A stretch of 64,000 nt of DNA, from the NCBI GenBank assembly GCA_013368315.1, contig JAACJM010000169.1, forward strand, positions 1 to 64,000, in the 5' to 3' direction. The position numbers and the translations under genes were made by a program. This document shows positions 21,337-33,106 of this stretch, piece after piece. The notes under the pieces are model-generated. The model ran no database searches and had not been told where the DNA came from. It was given only the letters and a program-made list of their open reading frames with translations. Position 1 is the first letter of the stretch, and the number at the start of each line of letters is the position of its first letter. This DNA is from Tetrapyrgos nigripes (taxonomy: Eukaryota > Basidiomycota > Agaricomycetes > Agaricales > Campanellaceae).

Positions 21337-22100
21337 TTATTTACGGGGATTCGTGATAGGGGCAGTGGGTTTGGAGGGGAGAGTGGAAGGGAGAGTAGAA
21401 AGGGAAGACGTGGATTTTGATGGGAGATGGGGACAGTTAGGACTCTTGTGACCAGGTAACTCACAAGCATTGCAGATATGCAGGCGAGGACAGCTACCAG
21501 GCACACCAGTGCAAAGTCCCATGTTCCAGTTGTTGCAAGGAACTTTTGACTTGACTGGTGTAGCCCGGGTAGTCACGCGGGAAAGGGCAGATTCTTCAAC
21601 GCAAGAGCCGGTGTCACTGATGTGAGACTCTCTGAGGTCAGCAAATTGGCTGAAATCAGAGAACCGAAGGGTTTTTGTGTAGGCAACACGGGCTCGAACT
21701 GCTTTGTCAAAGTTGATGACCCTTGAATAGAATGACCTTTTGACAGAGGCAAATTGACGGTGAATGTACTCGCCATATGCCCATGCCACCCCCCATTCGT
21801 TAGAGTCCGTGATCGCCTTTGCAGGAGTCTGATTTCCGAACTTGATTTGAATGTCGTCCGTCAAGCTCTCTGTACGATCCTCGGTGTACGTGTTGGAGTA
21901 CATGGACGTGAAAACCACGTCAAGATTGACAGGTTTGCCGAGTAGAATTGCTTTGAGTTCAGATTCGGGTAGATCTGGGCAGAGGGGAGATGACTGAAGG
22001 GAACGTAGCGCTTTTTTCGGATCCTCGAGGTTCTTCGCGATCAGATGCAGGGAGCAAAGGAATTCTCGAGTGAGCGGGAGGTGAACGAGAGAATAAAAAA
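21337..22100 (-). CDS. DIRS/Ngaro-type gag protein, 5' end incomplete
   Basis: A nucleocapsid-like protein expected to package the element's RNA. The frame is open from about 22100 to the stop at 21337 without an early ATG. A good acceptor (CTCTTTAG) sits at 22101, so an upstream exon probably supplies the start. Conserved gag features are LPESELKAILLGKPVNLD and WAYGEYIHRQF, and near the C-terminus a cysteine-histidine cluster, CNNWNMGLC then CPRLHICNACELPGHKSP with a closing Cys, which fits the CCCH plus CCHC fingers of YR-element gags. The tail is Ser/Pro/Thr-rich. It precedes the recombinase on the same strand and was probably expressed with it. Confidence 0.75.
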
Positions 22101-22929
22101 CTAAAGAGAAAATGGGGAATTGGCTAGATATAAATACAGGAAGATATATGAAATACTCTCGAACGTGTTTGAACGGGTGTGTGGAAGAAAGGAGACCAAC
22201 GGTTTCACTAGCGTTTGACTAGATCACAAACCGTTGGTAAGGAAGGCTTGATCTCGACAGTGAAACTGTGTTGATGTGCAAACCAGAGGAGCTACAAGAT
22301 GTAGATGAGATGGGTATTACTGGGACAGGAAGGAACTACCTGAGTAGAAGATGGAACGGTGAAAATGAGGAATGCGAGACTCTGAGAAGTACTCGCAATT
22401 AGACTATATTAAATAAATAATTTAACCACGATTAAATTCCCCATCAGATGAGATACTTATCGTGGGAATCTATGAATTCTGGGCCTACGGTCTAGACTTG
22501 AGAGCTTATGGCCATTGGCTACTCAAGTCCAAGGTCCCCAGACGGTGCGTCATTACATTCAGTTTTCTTACTAATGACTCCCAGGTACCTCCATGGTTCC
22601 GTCGGAGTCGCCAGCGAAAGTACTCTAACATAAACGGATCTGAAGAGTATAAATATGAAACGGTAATTGGCCTGGAACCACAGAAACTGGTTCCCCGTTA
22701 TCCAGTTACATACTTTCGCACCCCTCTACAGCCCTTTCTTACACTCGAGTGGACGACCCACCCTAACCCTAATTCCAAATCTGCAATTTTTAAGTCAATC
22801 CGATTAAAACTCACTGAGATATTGAGGGGGAAACAGAAAAAAAACCACCATGACATTATTGATGTGAATCAATGAGTAGATAGAGTATGAAGTATATACC
22901 TTTTTTATGCATAACCCATTAAATACTTT
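22101..22929. other. Region left of hairpin block; one unsupported 137-codon ORF
   Basis: The ORF at 22462-22875 (plus) opens at GTG, has no recognised domain and includes a short CCCTAACCCTAA stretch, so it is probably not a gene. Bases 22885-22930 (CTTTTTTATGCATAACCC) resemble the T-rich flank seen beside the hairpin blocks at 32.1 kb and 44.2 kb. Confidence 0.35.
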
Positions 22930-23029
22930 TGGTCCAGTGGACACTCCTAATCAATCCCTACATTTAGTATTCTACAATATATCTACACAAACATCTATAC
23001 AGCAATTTTCTACCATAATTTTATGTATA

Positions 23030-23670
23030 CACACGTCACAGAGTGTCTACGCACCCTTCGACCAAGTCGGAGAGTGTAGATACTCACTTGATACTCACTC
23101 TTTGTATACACATCTCGGAGTCTCTATACACCCTTCGACCAAGTCGGAGAGTGTCTAGATACTCACCGCTGCGCCAAATATCGCGCACAGTCAGTCCCTT
23201 TCAACCAAGTCGAAAGTCCCACGCTGTGCCAAATATCGCGCAGAGTCCCTTTCGACTTGGTCGAAACTCCCTCGCTGTGTCCAGTGTGCGTGCACACTCT
23301 TCGACCAAGTCGGAGAGTGTCTATACACATAAATCAGTATACAACATTTTTATGTGTATACACACTCTTCGACCACGTCGGAGCGTGTGTATATACATCC
23401 TTTAAGTGTATACACTCTCTTCGACCAAGTCGGAGAGTATGCATAGACATAAATCAGTACAACATTTTTATGTGTATCCACACTCTTCGACCCAGTCGGA
23501 GAGTCTGTGTACTCATCACTAAGTATAAGACAATTTATCTATCTACTCACTCTTCATATACACATCTCGGAGTGTCTACACACCCTTCAACCAAGTCGGA
23601 GAGTGTAGACATATATAATAAATAAGTATAAGTATAAAATAAGTATTCCATGATCCGACTTGGTCGAAGT
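23030..23670. repeat. Hairpin satellite, CTCTTCGACCAAGTCGGAGAG type
   Basis: About ten irregularly spaced copies of a palindrome with arms ACACTCT/AGAGTGT around the core CGACCAAGTCG, the first at 23059. Some are replaced by CTTTCGACTTGGTCGAAA variants. Spacers carry GTGTATACA and CTCACTCTT strings. The block is followed by the 450-bp satellite. Confidence 0.82.
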
Positions 23671-23689
23671 GCTGTGCGCGGGAAAACCT

Positions 23690-25560
23690 GTGCCGCTCTT
23701 TTTTTCCTCAACCATCACCACCTCCAAAACCCGGACTCTCCCTCCTCCTCCTCCTGCACCAGCCAACCCATTCAACTTTGTGTTGTATGTGATCTACATT
23801 GAATCTGGTTCAATGTAGCGGTGTAGTAGCATTTCAAACTTGGAGTTTGAAATGACAACAATCTTCTTTTGACGACATCTCGGCCATTTCTCGACAGTTT
23901 TCCTTCAACCCGGACTCGATTCCAGGGGCTTTCAGCCCTCCGGACACGATGGTGAAGGTTCCGAATGCATGCGACGTCAATCGCGTACCATATCGATGAA
24001 GAATCATTTTTGCGTTTCTGAAAATCATTATAACTTTTGAACCAGCGATCCGTAAGTCCTATCTTTTATATATTCATATTCTACTCTTCATTTCGATTCT
24101 TTAGCATCCCTATTTCATGGATTTTCATCAACTTTCCGTTGACATCCCTCCACCTCACCTCAGGTACTTCAATGTCTACTGTGTTCATATCTCGGCAAAA
24201 CACCCTACCTGAAGCCAATCCCCCGTTTTTCGACCTCCTGAATCCATTGGATCTGACGCTGAGTCTTCGCGACGTACCGTTCTCTTCGTATGACTGCCCC
24301 CTCCCCCTCCCCCCTTGTCAACTCAACCTCTCTATGCGTTCCTCGTCAAAACTCGACATCCCGGACTCGTTTCTGGGGTCATTTATCCCTCCGAATACGA
24401 TGGAAATGGCTTCAAGAGTGTCCGATGTCGATCGAAAAGATATTGAAGGATTTCGCTTTTTGGATTTGGTAAAAAGACCATACCTTTGGAACGGGTCCTT
24501 TTTGAGTTTTACTTTTTATATATCCGTCTTCTGCTCATCAAATCGACTCCGTACCATCCCTAGTTTATGTATTTCCATCAAATTTTCGTCAACCTTCTTC
24601 CTACCCACCTCCCCACCTACTTCATCCTCTACCACTTCAATTACTCATCTAAATGACCTATCTCGCTCGATTCCTACGTTATTCAACCCTCCGAAAACAA
24701 TGAAAACAATGCTGAAGCCTCCTGACCTACCGCTCCTTCGATCTCTGTACCCCCTCCTCCTGTACCTTCTCAACCACACATCTCCTCACTCCTCAAGCCA
24801 AATATCATGAACCCGGACTCGATTCTGAGGTTATTCACCCCTCCAAACATGTTGGTGATGTCCCTGGGAGCCTACGACCTCATGCGAAAACGGTATGGAA
24901 GTTTTCGCTTTTCGGATATGTAAAAATGGAGATAACTTTGGAACGCGATCTCCGTACCTTCCAATTCTTATATATCTGTGTTCTATTCATTGAGGCGATT
25001 CTCTAGCATCTCTACATCCCACACTTCCGTCAATATTTCGTCGATTTCCTTTCTCATCACCTCCTCACCTACCTCAAACTCTACAACCTCCATATCTGCT
25101 CAAAATTCCCTCCCTGACCTCACCCCTACGGTTTTAGCCCTTCTGAATTGAATTTGACCAGCCCCGAATCCTCGCAACGCCTCGTTCTTTCTGCGCATAT
25201 ATCCCCTCCCCCTCCCCCTCCACTCTCTACCTCCTCGTCTCCCTGTCCCAAACTCATGACCTCGGACTCGATTCTGGGGTTATTGAGCCTTCCAAACACG
25301 ATGGCGATATTTCTGGGAGCCTATGATCTCATGCGAACACGATATGGACAGTTTTCGCTTTTTGGGTATTTTAAAAAGGCCATAACTTTGAAACGAGACC
25401 TTCGTTCGTTCCAATTTTTATATACCCGTGTTCTACTTGCTGATTAAATTCTGTAGCTCCCCCACATCATATATTTCTGTTAAGATTTCATTAAACCTCC
25501 TTCCACCCTCCATCTTACCTTGTACTTCGTCTACGTACATTCATAGCAGCTTACCTGAGT
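23690..25560. repeat. 450-bp satellite, about four units
   Basis: Anchors CCCGGACTCGATTCTGG and their variants lie at 23914, 24361, 24814 and 25264, giving periods of 447, 453 and 450 bp. Each is followed by a CCCTCCGAAYACGATGG string and, about 120 bp later, by ATAACTTTGGAACG and TATATATYCGTGTTCTAC. The leader at 23690-23890 (CCCGGACTCTCCCTCCTCC, then ATTTCAAACTTGGAGTTTG) recurs at 39404-39510. ORFs through the block are coincidental. Confidence 0.85.
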
Positions 25561-25693
25561 TCTATCCTACTTTCTGAATCCTATGTAATGTATTAGAATG
25601 AGTTGAAAGCCTGCGCGACGCTGCACTTTGAAGTTTTCAATGTAGTTTAATATACATTTTTCTTCAAGCACCCGTGTGTCCATCAATGAAAAT
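25561..25693. other. Flank between satellite and CACTA element
   Basis: Short AT-rich stretch without a gene, ending in the GTT target site at 25694-25696. Confidence 0.4.
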
Positions 25694-25938
25694 GTTCACT
25701 GTGGAGGTAGCTTAGGATGGCAATCATCCTAGTTCAAGGTGAAAATCAACAACCAACCTATGTATGAATACTGTTAGGTTACTACAAGCTCATCCAAGTA
25801 TTGTAGGTTGAAAAGTAACCTATTCGTATACTCTAATTTAGGATAATGGTCAGGTTGATGGTTCTGCGTCCAAATAGCTCAATTCTCAACCTAATCTAGG
25901 TCAGTAAAGTACTACTAGTAGTCCTCGAGCACCTTTAA

Positions 25939-28900
25939 TCAATCACCCTCATCTTCATCATCAGAACCGGCAATGGCACGCGCCAATACGCCGCTGCGAT
26001 CAATGATGGCCCATTTCTCCTGAACATCAGGTACGCGTCCCACCAGACATTGGACTGTAGTAATATCCACAACGTCTAAAGTACCCATTTCGGAATACAG
26101 GTGGATATCCAACAACTCCAGCTCGGGAGGGTGATTCGCGATGATATTGCATGTTCGGATCGCAGCCAATATGTATTCCTTCTGCAGCCCAGAGCTACTC
26201 TTGATGCCCAGTTTCTTCCGTGTAGAATCGTCGTTGGAAAAACGTACAACAAATATGTGTTCGAGTTGTCCATAGAAAGTTTTCAATTCCAACACTGGCC
26301 TGGCGTTCTTTCTATGAGCGAGTTTATCGACGTACACCTGGTACTGTTAAAGAAAAATGAGTCCCTAAATCGTCTAATAAAATAGTATAAATGTCTGCTT
26401 ACCCTCACAAATGTCGGATCACGGCTGTCTACAGGTGGCTTGTACAATGAAGAAGCACGTATGATTTCACCACCTTCGAAACCTGTGTGCTTCAACGCTC
26501 CCCATTGCTCAATGGTGGCACCTTGAAGAGCAGCACGGACATCTGCAATTTCCTTCCTGCGAAAACGGGTGGCAACGCTCGGCGCAATAACAAATTTGAC
26601 CAAGTTCTGTGCTGGTCTCTCCTTCAACCTCGGAGGCATAAGAAGACATGTTTTATCTGGGAAATACAGTGTTGTAAATGATTAAGTAGAAATATTTCAA
26701 TTGCATATCACTCACATTCTTCGACAGTTGATTCATGACAGCCCCGAATAACACCCGCATCTCGCCGTCGTGTGATGAAAAGTTCCGACCTCGGAATGTT
26801 GTAGTTGAGAGCAATTTGCGTTAGCAAGGCCCGCTCAACCACACTACGATCCAGGGAGCTGAAGGGAAACCTTCTGCTCCGAATCCCACGTGTGAGTGTA
26901 CCACAATAACGTTCCATGGGAAATGCCCAGTAACAGGACGGCGGACCAAAATCCCGAATGCTTTGAGCAATATGAAGCAAAGCATGGATTGTCAAAGGGC
27001 AGGCAGAGAGCCGATCAAAGTCAAACTGATAATATATCCTACCCGAAGAGGTTGATTAGGACAAAAGGTTTTCAAAGAAGTTGCGAAAAAAACATACCTC
27101 TCATACTCCTGGACCCATTCCTCAAAGCCCTTCTCCAGCATGTTGACTTCCTCCCTCGTTATCTCATACTGCAGGCACACATTAATGAGCTTGACAAGCT
27201 TGACAAAATGTCGGTAATATTTTGGCTTCTGGAAACGACGTCGTAGAACCACGGGAGCAATGTACAAGGCCCAGAACGACCAACGCTCCGCATTCATTTC
27301 GCTCTTGTGCGACTGGATGTTGGGAACACGACCACCATACGCAGAGGGTATAGTATTCCCGGTCTTTCCAGTATCCAACCCAACAGCCTGCCAAACAGTA
27401 TTCGCCAACTCATACTCCTCCTTCCCATCATCAAGTCCCTTGAAGTCTGACGTCCAATGGGCAATAAGGTTTGGCAAGAGATTTTCGAAAATTTGATGCA
27501 TGAAGTCGTAAGGTGTTGACTTTGGAAAGTTTAAAGACCCCAGTCGTGAGAGCATCGGTACACCCTTCACACCATACTGCTTCGACAAGCGTTCTGAAGC
27601 GGCCTTGGTGCGTTGGCTCTCAACCTCGACTGCCTGAGCCATAAACTCGTCATGCGTATGCATGGGTAGGTTGTGCGGGTCATAGATTTTGACCTTGGTA
27701 GAGTCGGCAATAACGTTGGGATGGGATGAACGGTTGAGGGGTACATAATGAGTACGACTGTCTGGACCTGGTACGCCTTCAATCATGCACATGCGACAAG
27801 GACGTTTGCCGTTATGTCCCTTCATTTTCATGAGAAGGGACATTGCCGGTATATCACCGAAGCACGCGATCAAATGAGCACGGAGGGGAAAAAGAACAGA
27901 TTCTAGAATGTCGACAGTAGGTACACCCCGTTCTGAGGCAAGTTGAGATAGCTCAATCATGAGTGGCCAGAGGAAAGAGTCTATGTCGTGAGGTTTCTTG
28001 GGTCCCGGAATGACACCAAGTGACAGGATGTGCTCAAGGTGGCAGCGTATAGCGGGAGAGAGGTTGTAGTTAATGAGAATGAGGGGCCACGCAGTCTTAC
28101 TCCGCCTCTTGAAGGGAGCAAAACCATCCGTGGAGAGACCAATAGCTACCTCTCGTGGATCGGAGAAGTAGTTGCGGTCATAAACTGTGTCTCCGACGTG
28201 AACGGAAGTGTTGCGTAACTTCTCGTATTGTTCGCCATCAAATATGTCTTCTACAATGTCGTCCTTGGCCTTACGGTCATGTCGATACCACATCTTCTCA
28301 GCTAGGTCCTGGTTTTGGTACAAAGCATGGAGTCGGGGTATAAGGGGAATATAGGTGAAGATTTTTCGTGGTTTCCCAGTCGCTTGAAAGCGAGGCTCCT
28401 TGCAATAAGGACACTGCTGGTAATCGGCAAACACTCCTGCAAAGCAAACGCACGAGTTGACGCAGCAATGGTATTCCTGCGGTTTGAAGCCAGCCAAGAA
28501 TAAGAGACGGCCGCGTTGAGCGTTGAGATTTGGAAGTGGTTCGCCTTGACGTGGCCCAAAAGCCTGAGGTGCATAGTTGTAGTACTCATCGGGAGTATGT
28601 GATTGGACTTTCCATGCGTATGCTCGGCAAATGGCTCTGTCAAGCTCGCTGAGGCGATTAGCTATAAGATAAGGAGAGTCAAAACATTGAAATACATGAG
28701 CATCTCAAACAACGCACCAATGTTAGCAACTTCAACCTGAAATTTCTCGCCCAACCTATCAAATGCTGAAACACCTGACGCTGCTTTTTCCAGTGCATCC
28801 CAATCAAACCCAGCCTCCTCCATATCTTCATCTGACCCAGAATCTGAGCTCTCAGAGTCCCTACTCGAGCCACCAGACTCCCAACCACTATGCCATGATT

Positions 28901-29456
28901 TCAGCAGGTCCTCCATACTTTCTCCATCCTCGTCTTCAGCCTGAGCCCGCTGTAGCTCCTGCTGGAGTAAATCCTGATGCAGCTGTCGCTCGACTTGCTC
29001 CCGCTGCAGGTTTCGCTCATGGTCCTCAATAGAGACTCCAGCTGGAGGCGTAGTTCTGATCATCCAGGCCTCCCGGTCCTCCTCCTCCGAGTCCCAGATT
29101 TCAGCTGTTGGATAATTGTCGTGAAGCCATTGGTAGGTGTCGAATATTGGACCGATAAAAGGGCTCGGTTCTTCTTCGTCATCAGAATACACGTTGGGGC
29201 TGTCATCAAAATGTACAGTGCGACTGTCCTCAACACTGTCCGGACTGACACCATTGCGGCCATCAAAATTGTGAAGGGATTCGTCAGAATCAGAGGATTC
29301 TGTGTCACTGGTAACGACAAGGAAATGGGAAGAGGTTTCGTTTGGTAAAGGTGACGGTCCAGGCATAGCTGCTGCTTGTCGGTGTTGCCTTTCATGGGCC
29401 TTGAACGTCAACTTGTCGCATATAGCACAGTGAATAAGATTTGATGAGCTAGCCAT
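25939..29456 (-). CDS. Tnp2-family CACTA transposase, five exons
   Basis: Cuts the surrounding CACTA element. Exons 29456-28718, 28661-27098, 27038-26716, 26656-26403 and 26343-25939, with introns of 56, 59, 59 and 59 nt, join to 3285 nt (1094 residues), all in frame. The N-terminus has a zinc-finger-like CAIC...H...H cluster (C10, C13, H21, H25) and an acidic, coiled region. The core holds CCVNSCVCFAG with CPYC, then the transposase signature IGLSTDGFAPFKRRSK with the first Asp. A second Asp lies in CFGDIPAMSLL, followed by KRPCRMC, and a conserved Glu in HQIFENLLPN. After the third exon comes the DUF4218-like segment YYQFDFDRLSACPLTIHALL with CYWAFPMERYCG. The tail is acidic. No stop interrupts it, so it may be functional. 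Assignment is firm; the choice of catalytic residues is by family analogy. Confidence 0.93.
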
Positions 29457-29595
29457 GGACTAGGATAGACAAAGCATAACAATGATGTGGGGTGAAGGCT
29501 TTGAAAAAATGAACAAATAATACACAAACATTCCCTCTTTTTTCCATCAACTTCGACACACCCTCTTTATACCCCTACTCAAAACTCTTGCTTCT

Positions 29596-30782
29596 ATGTC
29601 CTCACACCCAACGACTCGCTCTAAATCAAGACCGGAAGCAGCTACTGCTAACAAAGACACGCAGCTTGATCCTCAAAAATGTCCATCTAGCAAAGGAAAA
29701 GCTGCCATGTCAAAAGCAGTGAAGTCGAAAAAAGGTACTAGTGGCAGCAGGGCTGGTAAGAATGCCAAGGCAATGGTACTAGGCAAACTCTTGAACAATG
29801 TCGACATCAACTTGTTGTTGGCTGCCGCAATGCAAGGTGAGTATACGCAATTGCAGAACCATAGCGAAACTAACAACCTACTTTAGGACAGCACGCCAAG
29901 GCTGACGATGACGACGATGACGACAACAACAACAACGAGCCCACTGAAATTGAAGCTCTCGCTGGTGATAGCAACAATCCCCAAGGTGGGGTTCCCGAAG
30001 TTGAGACTGAGACGAGTACGTTGGATGTTGACAAGGCAGTGGACATGGAAGATGCCCCAGGTCCCGAAGCTGAGCCTGTTGACGCTGACGCTCGCATGGA
30101 TACTGTGGCCCAGCCTGGAGAGGATGTCAGTGAACTCGAACAATTGCGAGGTGAGTAATACATACCTGCTGTAACTCAAGCTAATTCCTTTTATAGCCCA
30201 AGTCAAGATGTTGGAGCAACAGTTGGGGTCCACAGCCTCTTCGTCAACAACTGGATCCATTCCTCGTCCCAAAGGTACAGCTGGTACGAATTTCAGCCTC
30301 CAGGTAGAGATGGGCCTTGCAGGCTCAGAAGCAAAAGACAAGAAATACCAAGCACTCCAGGTACTTTCCTATCCAATGTCTTCGGCTCTCACTGATTTTT
30401 GAGTAGCGCCGCGTCAAGGATCTTGTCGGAGAGGCTCGAGTGCCATATGCAGTGGAATGGAAGTCTGTGTCGTCAGAGACAAAGGGCATGCTGTATGCAG
30501 CCGTGAGTGACTAGATTTGTATGATATGCTGGCAACTCACCTTCTCCATATATACGCCAGGTTCGTCGAGACCAACCCTTCCTTGCTCGCTTCCAAAACG
30601 ACTGGGTGACGGAAGAACTTGCCAAGCAGTATCTGAAAAACAAGCGCAACAATGCTTATAGAAGGGGCTGGCTCATTGTGCCGGAGAAATATGCGCACCT
30701 GAAACAGAATTCTGCTCGTCGTTCCCAGTCCAGTAGCCGTTCTAGTAAGGCCAAAGCAGTGAGAGAGGCGAAGGAAGCCTGA
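29596..30782 (+). CDS. CACTA accessory protein, five exons, probable premature TGA
   Basis: Probably the DNA-binding partner of the transposase, by position and analogy with the small second gene of CACTA elements; no biochemical role can be read directly. Exons 29596-29836, 29887-30150, 30197-30360, 30407-30502 and 30561-30782, with introns of 50, 46, 46 and 58 nt, join to 987 nt (328 residues). The N-terminus is basic (Lys/Ser-rich), the middle acidic (Asp run), then a coiled coil, then a conserved C-terminal domain with YAVEWKSVSSETKGMLY and FQNDWVTEELAKQYLKNKR, known from mushroom homologues. The TGA at 30780 is followed in frame by 25 codons of Lys/Ala-rich sequence before a second TGA at 30858, so the original protein was probably longer and a CGA became TGA. 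Confidence 0.82.
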
Positions 30783-31451
30783 AAAGCTGCGAAAGCTGCT
30801 CGAAAGTCAACTGCAGCTGCAGCTGAGTCTGACATGGTGGTTGATGATCAAGCGGCGTGATGTGAGCTGTCGTTGACGTTGACAGCGATTTCAAAACTTC
30901 TGATTCCTGCACTTCTCTTTCCCTCGCTTTGACAGCGTGCAGACACTTCTCCCTTCTCCCATTCTTCCTCACATATTACTAATATGATTCTTTTAATGTC
31001 GTCTAACTGATATCCATTCCTTTCGAGTGTTTATACTATCTCTACCTCTTGTGCAAGATCCTCCACATCAATGACCGTATAACATACATACATCCCTCTA
31101 TCTATTCATCATACACATCCGCTTTAGTCTATCATCGCAATATAATGGTTTATGCTGTATTACGAAACAATTTTGAGCACAAAAGAGTGAACTGCGACCT
31201 ATGAGAGGCTTCTTTTCAACCAAGGAACCTTGCTTCCTAGAAGCCTAGGATAGGATACTTATTGACCTAGGAACAGCTACCTTTGAATCAGAAAATCCAC
31301 CGTTGATTTTGCTCGAAATAGGTTGGATTTCATCCTACTGGGCATAGGTGACTATTCAACCTAGAAATCAACCAAGCACAGGCTGACTGTCAATCTTTCC
31401 TAGGTTGAAATCCTAGGTTGGTTTCCATCCTAAGCTACCTCCATAGTGGTT

Positions 31452-32496
31452 GTTTTTCTTTGTCGGCAAATTAAAAATACATGTCAACTACTATTACTAC
31501 AAATGTTACTCATATTATTATTACTTGAAAAGTAAATGTTGTACAGCGAGAGACTTTCGACTAAGTTGAAAGCAACTGTGTCCGCTCTAATGGACAGCGT
31601 GGAACTTCTGACAAGTGACTGTCGCGTGCACGCGAAAGTTTAACTCCACACTCTCCGACTCAGTCGAAGAGTGATGTAGACACTTTCTGTAGATATGGAC
31701 ACAGTGTAGAACTTTCGACCAAGTCGAAAGGGACTGTGTCCGGAACACAGCGTGAGACTTTCAACTTGGTCGAAAGTGACTGTTGTGTACGATATGGACA
31801 CAGCGTGGGACTTTCGACCAAGTCGAAAGGGACTGTGTCTGTAATACAGTGTGGGGCCTTCGACTTGGTCGAAAGTGACCGTTGTGTCTGATATAGACAC
31901 AGCGTGGGACTTTTGACTGAGTTGAAAGGGACTGTGTCTGGAATACAGTGTGGGGCTTTCGACTTGGTCAAAAGTGACCGTTGTGTCCGATATGACACAG
32001 CGTGGGACTTTCGACCAAGTCGGAGAGTGTGAAATCTTTGTTTTTTCTTATTCTGCAAATTGAAAATACTTCCTGTTGTCTAATCCATTTGCTCTATAAA
32101 TAACAAATGTCCAGATTGATTAGCAGAGCTTATTGGTATAAAAAAATTTGCCACTTTATGCGTAACAATTTTCTCAATTCACAAAATTCTGCATCTGTTG
32201 TGCGCTACAATGGGCCACAATGCCCGTCGACTTGGTCGACAATTCGTGAGTGTGCACATATCATGTGTGCATACCAACTGTCGACCAAGTCGACACTTGG
32301 AGATAACTGTAGTAGTAAGTAGTAAGTAATAGTAGTAATAGTAATAATAAACATAATTTGTGCACTGGCGACCAAGTCGACATATTATGTACACAGTCAC
32401 CAAACGTCGACTTGGTCAACAATTGGTGACCGACTTGACTTGCGCGTCATACTAGCGCATGACTTTACCTTCTTCTTCACCAACCGCCACCACCCC
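31452..32496. repeat. Hairpin satellite block, two arm types, with conserved flank
   Basis: From about 31555 to 32045 the palindrome is CTTTCGACCAAGTCGAAAG (with mirror copies CTTTCGACTTGGTCGAAAG), alternating in orientation in about 118-bp dimers with GACACAGCGTGGGAC spacers. From 32216 to 32440 the arms change to GTCGACTTGGTCGAC followed by AATTGGTGA. Between them lies a flank (32045-32165: GCAAATTGAAAATACTTCC, then TCTATAAATAACAA and TTTATGCGTAACA) that is repeated at 31460 and 44150-44270. This flank marks a unit larger than the hairpin itself. Confidence 0.8.
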
Positions 32497-32779
32497 TGTT
32501 GAATTTGCGAATTAGTAAGCAGCCATCAACACTAGATTAGATATAGATTAGATAGTAATATAGTTAGTTACGCTTACTTACATCAGTAGTTCTTAGATAA
32601 GTAGTCACATGTACTATCTAGAACAGTATAAAAGGGCTCGTAGATTGCCCTACAACAATAAGGATTTCCCTTAATACTCATCGCTCTTAACCTCTAACAA
32701 ACCACTCTAACAAGCACCTTTACATCCCCAGGTAAGTATGCAGTTGCCACTACGTATATAGAACATAGCCTGCTCAACA
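32497..32779 (+). repeat. 5' LTR of the Copia element
   Basis: TG...CA bordered, 283 bp. It should hold the promoter; a TATAAAAGGGC box lies at about 32626-32640. It differs from the 3' LTR at 32560 (A versus C), 32704 and 32749 (CA versus CG) and 32754 (CG versus CA). Confidence 0.95.
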
Positions 32780-32792
32780 GGTTATGGGCCCC
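32780..32792 (+). other. Candidate primer binding site of the Copia element
   Basis: GGTTATGGGCCCC directly follows the 5' LTR, where a tRNA or half-tRNA primer would anneal. The matching tRNA was not checked. Confidence 0.45.
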
Positions 32793-33106
32793 GCAAGCCC
32801 TGGATATCGCGCCATCACTGGCTGCAAGTCCTAGACTGCGTAATACCTGGTAGCGCCCTTGCGGCTGCTTGAACATCACCCTCTGAGGCAGAAGTTCTTT
32901 ACATGCGCCTTCATGGCTGCTGTATGTGCTCAGTAGCGCCTTCATGGCTGCAAGCTGGTATAAAGCACACCGGGGATAATCACTGTCATAAGTGCGCTAG
33001 CCGCAGCTTTCAATTTATTTTTATGGTGCGTCCTTAATGCCGCCGCTTATCTTGCATATAGGATGTTATGCTGACAGTTTGATTATATCCCCAGATCACA
33101 TTTGAA

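Larger units (their letters stand above)
20114..22100 (-). mobile_element. DIRS/Ngaro-like element, gag plus tyrosine recombinase only
   Basis: Two minus-strand frames lie head to tail: a zinc-finger gag (22100-21337) and a tyrosine recombinase (21226-20114), 110 bp apart. Autonomous DIRS and Ngaro elements carry reverse transcriptase and RNase H between or beside these genes; neither is present. The split direct repeats or inverted ends of this class were not identified, so the borders are those of the two frames. Confidence 0.65.
25697..31448. mobile_element. CACTA (En/Spm) DNA transposon, complete, 5.75 kb
   Basis: The left end is CACTGTGGAGGTAGCTTAGG at 25697. The right end, read inward on the minus strand, is CACTATGGAGGTAGCTTAGG at 31448. 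GTT flanks both sides (25694-25696 and 31449-31451), the 3-bp duplication of the superfamily. Subterminal regions (25720-25900 and 31190-31440) carry many CCTAGGTTG, AACCTA and AGGTTGA motifs in both orientations, as expected for transposase binding. Inside are two divergent genes: the Tnp2 transposase on the minus strand and an accessory gene on the plus strand, with starts about 140 bp apart. This two-gene layout is typical of CACTA elements. Confidence 0.93.

Noticed and set aside
22462..22875. 137-codon ORF on the plus strand
   Set aside because: GTG start, no domain or splice context; kept only as a remark.
24037..24810. 257-codon plus-strand ORF starting with a hydrophobic stretch
   Set aside because: It lies entirely within the 450-bp satellite, its sequence follows the monomer period, and other monomers do not keep the frame.
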